Of a stretch of DNA of 8,541 nt, positions 7,863-8,541 are shown in pieces; within the stretch, counting starts at the first letter, position 1; each line of letters opens with the position of its first letter. The notes below the pieces were generated by a model, which was not told where the DNA came from, did no database searches, and saw only the letters and a program-made list of their open reading frames with translations. The translations under genes and the position numbers were made by a program. This stretch comes from Verrucomicrobiota bacterium (GTDB taxonomy: Bacteria > Verrucomicrobiota > Verrucomicrobiia > Limisphaerales > UBA8199): positions 1-8,541 of the forward strand of contig JAPLUA010000114.1 of NCBI GenBank assembly GCA_026397855.1. The letters run 5' to 3'.

Positions 7863-8303
7863 ATGAAAGTCAAGCAGCTCTCCCTTTTCCTCGAAAACCG
7901 GCCCGGCGCCATCAGCCGCCCCGTCAAGCTGCTCTCGAAGGCGAAGTTCAACATCCTCACCCTCAACCTCGCCGACAGCCAGCAGTTCGGCATCCTCCGC
8001 TGCGTGGTGCGCGACTGGCAAAAGGCCAAGGAACTCTTGGAGAACGAGGGGTTTGTGGTCAGGGTCACCGACATGGTCGCCATCGAAGTGGCCGACAAGC
8101 CCGGCGGCCTGGCCGCCATATTGGCCGTCCTCGAAAAGGCGCGCGTGAACCTTGACTATATGTACGGGTTCACCCTCAAGAACGAGGGCCGGGGGCTGCT
8201 CGCCTTCCGGTTCGACGACCCGGACCGCGCCATTGCCGCCCTCAGCAAGAAGGGCATCACCCCCGTCGGAAGCGAAGATCTGTTCAAGCGGCTGGACGGT
8301 TGA
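7863..8303 (+). CDS. Tandem ACT-domain protein, paaK partner
   Basis: A 146-residue protein made of two ACT domains. The first (about 1-68) begins VKQLSLFLENRPGAISRPVKLL; the second (about 69-140) has IEVADKPGGLAAILAVLEKARVNLDYMY. The N/D-x-PG turn (RPGA and KPGG) after the first strand is the usual ligand-binding site for amino acids in ACT domains. There is no catalytic domain, so it is probably a small-molecule sensor or allosteric partner. Its tight linkage to paaK suggests that it senses an aromatic amino acid or modulates the ligase. The start ATG at 7863 has AAGGA (7852-7856) six nt upstream, and the ORF fits the family length. It is almost certainly co-transcribed with paaK. Confidence 0.9.
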   Translation: MKVKQLSLFLENRPGAISRPVKLLSKAKFNILTLNLADSQQFGILRCVVRDWQKAKELLENEGFVVRVTDMVAIEVADKPGGLAAILAVLEKARVNLDYMYGFTLKNEGRGLLAFRFDDPDRAIAALSKKGITPVGSEDLFKRLDG

Positions 8304-8541
8304 ATCCCGCCCTCCCCAACCGCAGGCTGAGGCGGGGAAGGGCCGTGCCTTGGTGTATGAAAGCGTGGGGTGGGCTGCTCAACCCATCCCGTCGGGTCAG
8401 GGGACCCGGCCTACACGAATACCACGCCTTGTAGGCCCGGTGCCCTCAACGGGCGGGCCGCGCTCTTTTCACGCTGGCGAAGTCGTCCCTGGAGCTTCTT
8501 CCCAATAGCGGGCCTTTGCCCCGATGACATGGCGGATCCCG
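8304..8541. other. Hairpin-rich non-coding tail, no convincing gene
   Basis: Successive inverted repeats follow the ACT gene: CCCTCCCC (8310-8317) with GGGGAAGGG (8334-8342, one bulge); GGGGTGGG (8367-8374) with CCCATCCC (8383-8390, one G-T pair); GGGTC (8394-8398) with GACCC (8403-8407); GGCCTACA (8408-8415) with TGTAGGCC (8430-8437). GGCCCG (8434-8439) with CGGGCC (8454-8459) competes with the fourth. The first could end the paaK-ACT message, although it lacks a T-tract. The rest resembles a GC-rich intergenic repeat. From 8460 to the right edge I see nothing convincing. One minus-strand frame with no start codon ends at 8469 after 23 or more codons and could be the tail of a gene beyond the window. 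Confidence 0.6.

Noticed and set aside
8469..8541. Minus-strand open frame at the right edge (reads ...KARYWEEAPGTTSPA, stop at 8469)
   Set aside because: Only 23 or so codons, no start inside the window and no recognised family. It could be the end of a gene beyond the edge, but cannot be supported here.

Overview
This GC-rich 8.5 kb window looks like the chromosome of an anaerobic or facultative Gram-negative bacterium. A PVC-group lineage (Verrucomicrobiota type) is my best guess. The basis is the futalosine menaquinone pathway, weak or absent Shine-Dalgarno sequences at several starts, and heptamer repeats at gene ends. This is inference from gene content, not a phylogenetic placement. 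I see no phage, transposase, CRISPR array, rRNA or tRNA.

Layout: (1) 1-1319, minus strand: a menaquinone (futalosine pathway) pair, mqnE followed by the 5' end of mqnA, joined by an ATGA overlap. mqnE is broken by an apparent internal deletion of about 65 nt with a frameshift near position 482. (2) 1320-1469: a divergent promoter region with a good sigma70-like promoter for the rightward genes and two direct repeats just upstream of it. (3) 1470-3739, plus strand: an NtrC-type sigma54-dependent response regulator overlapping by ATGA with a GT2 glycosyltransferase of the dolichyl-phosphate-sugar synthase type. (4) 3740-3813: a short convergent gap. Heptamer repeats form an inverted repeat that contains both flanking stop codons. 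(5) 3814-6261, minus strand: an M20 metallopeptidase followed 30 nt later by a Wzx/MATE-like polysaccharide flippase. (6) 6262-6516: a divergent intergenic region with an 80-bp REP/BIME-like double hairpin. (7) 6517-8303, plus strand: a phenylacetate-CoA ligase family enzyme (PaaK) and a tandem ACT-domain protein, 14 nt apart. (8) 8304-8541: no convincing gene, but a dense succession of hairpins.

The genes fall into three themes. The first is quinone synthesis (mqnE, mqnA). The second is cell-envelope glycan assembly and its regulation (response regulator, glycosyltransferase, flippase). The third is arylacetate activation, probably linked to aromatic amino acid breakdown (paaK with its ACT partner). 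All protein families are recognisable and I found no convincing new multi-gene system. The points most worth a second look are the mqnE lesion and the three repeat or hairpin-rich intergenic regions.
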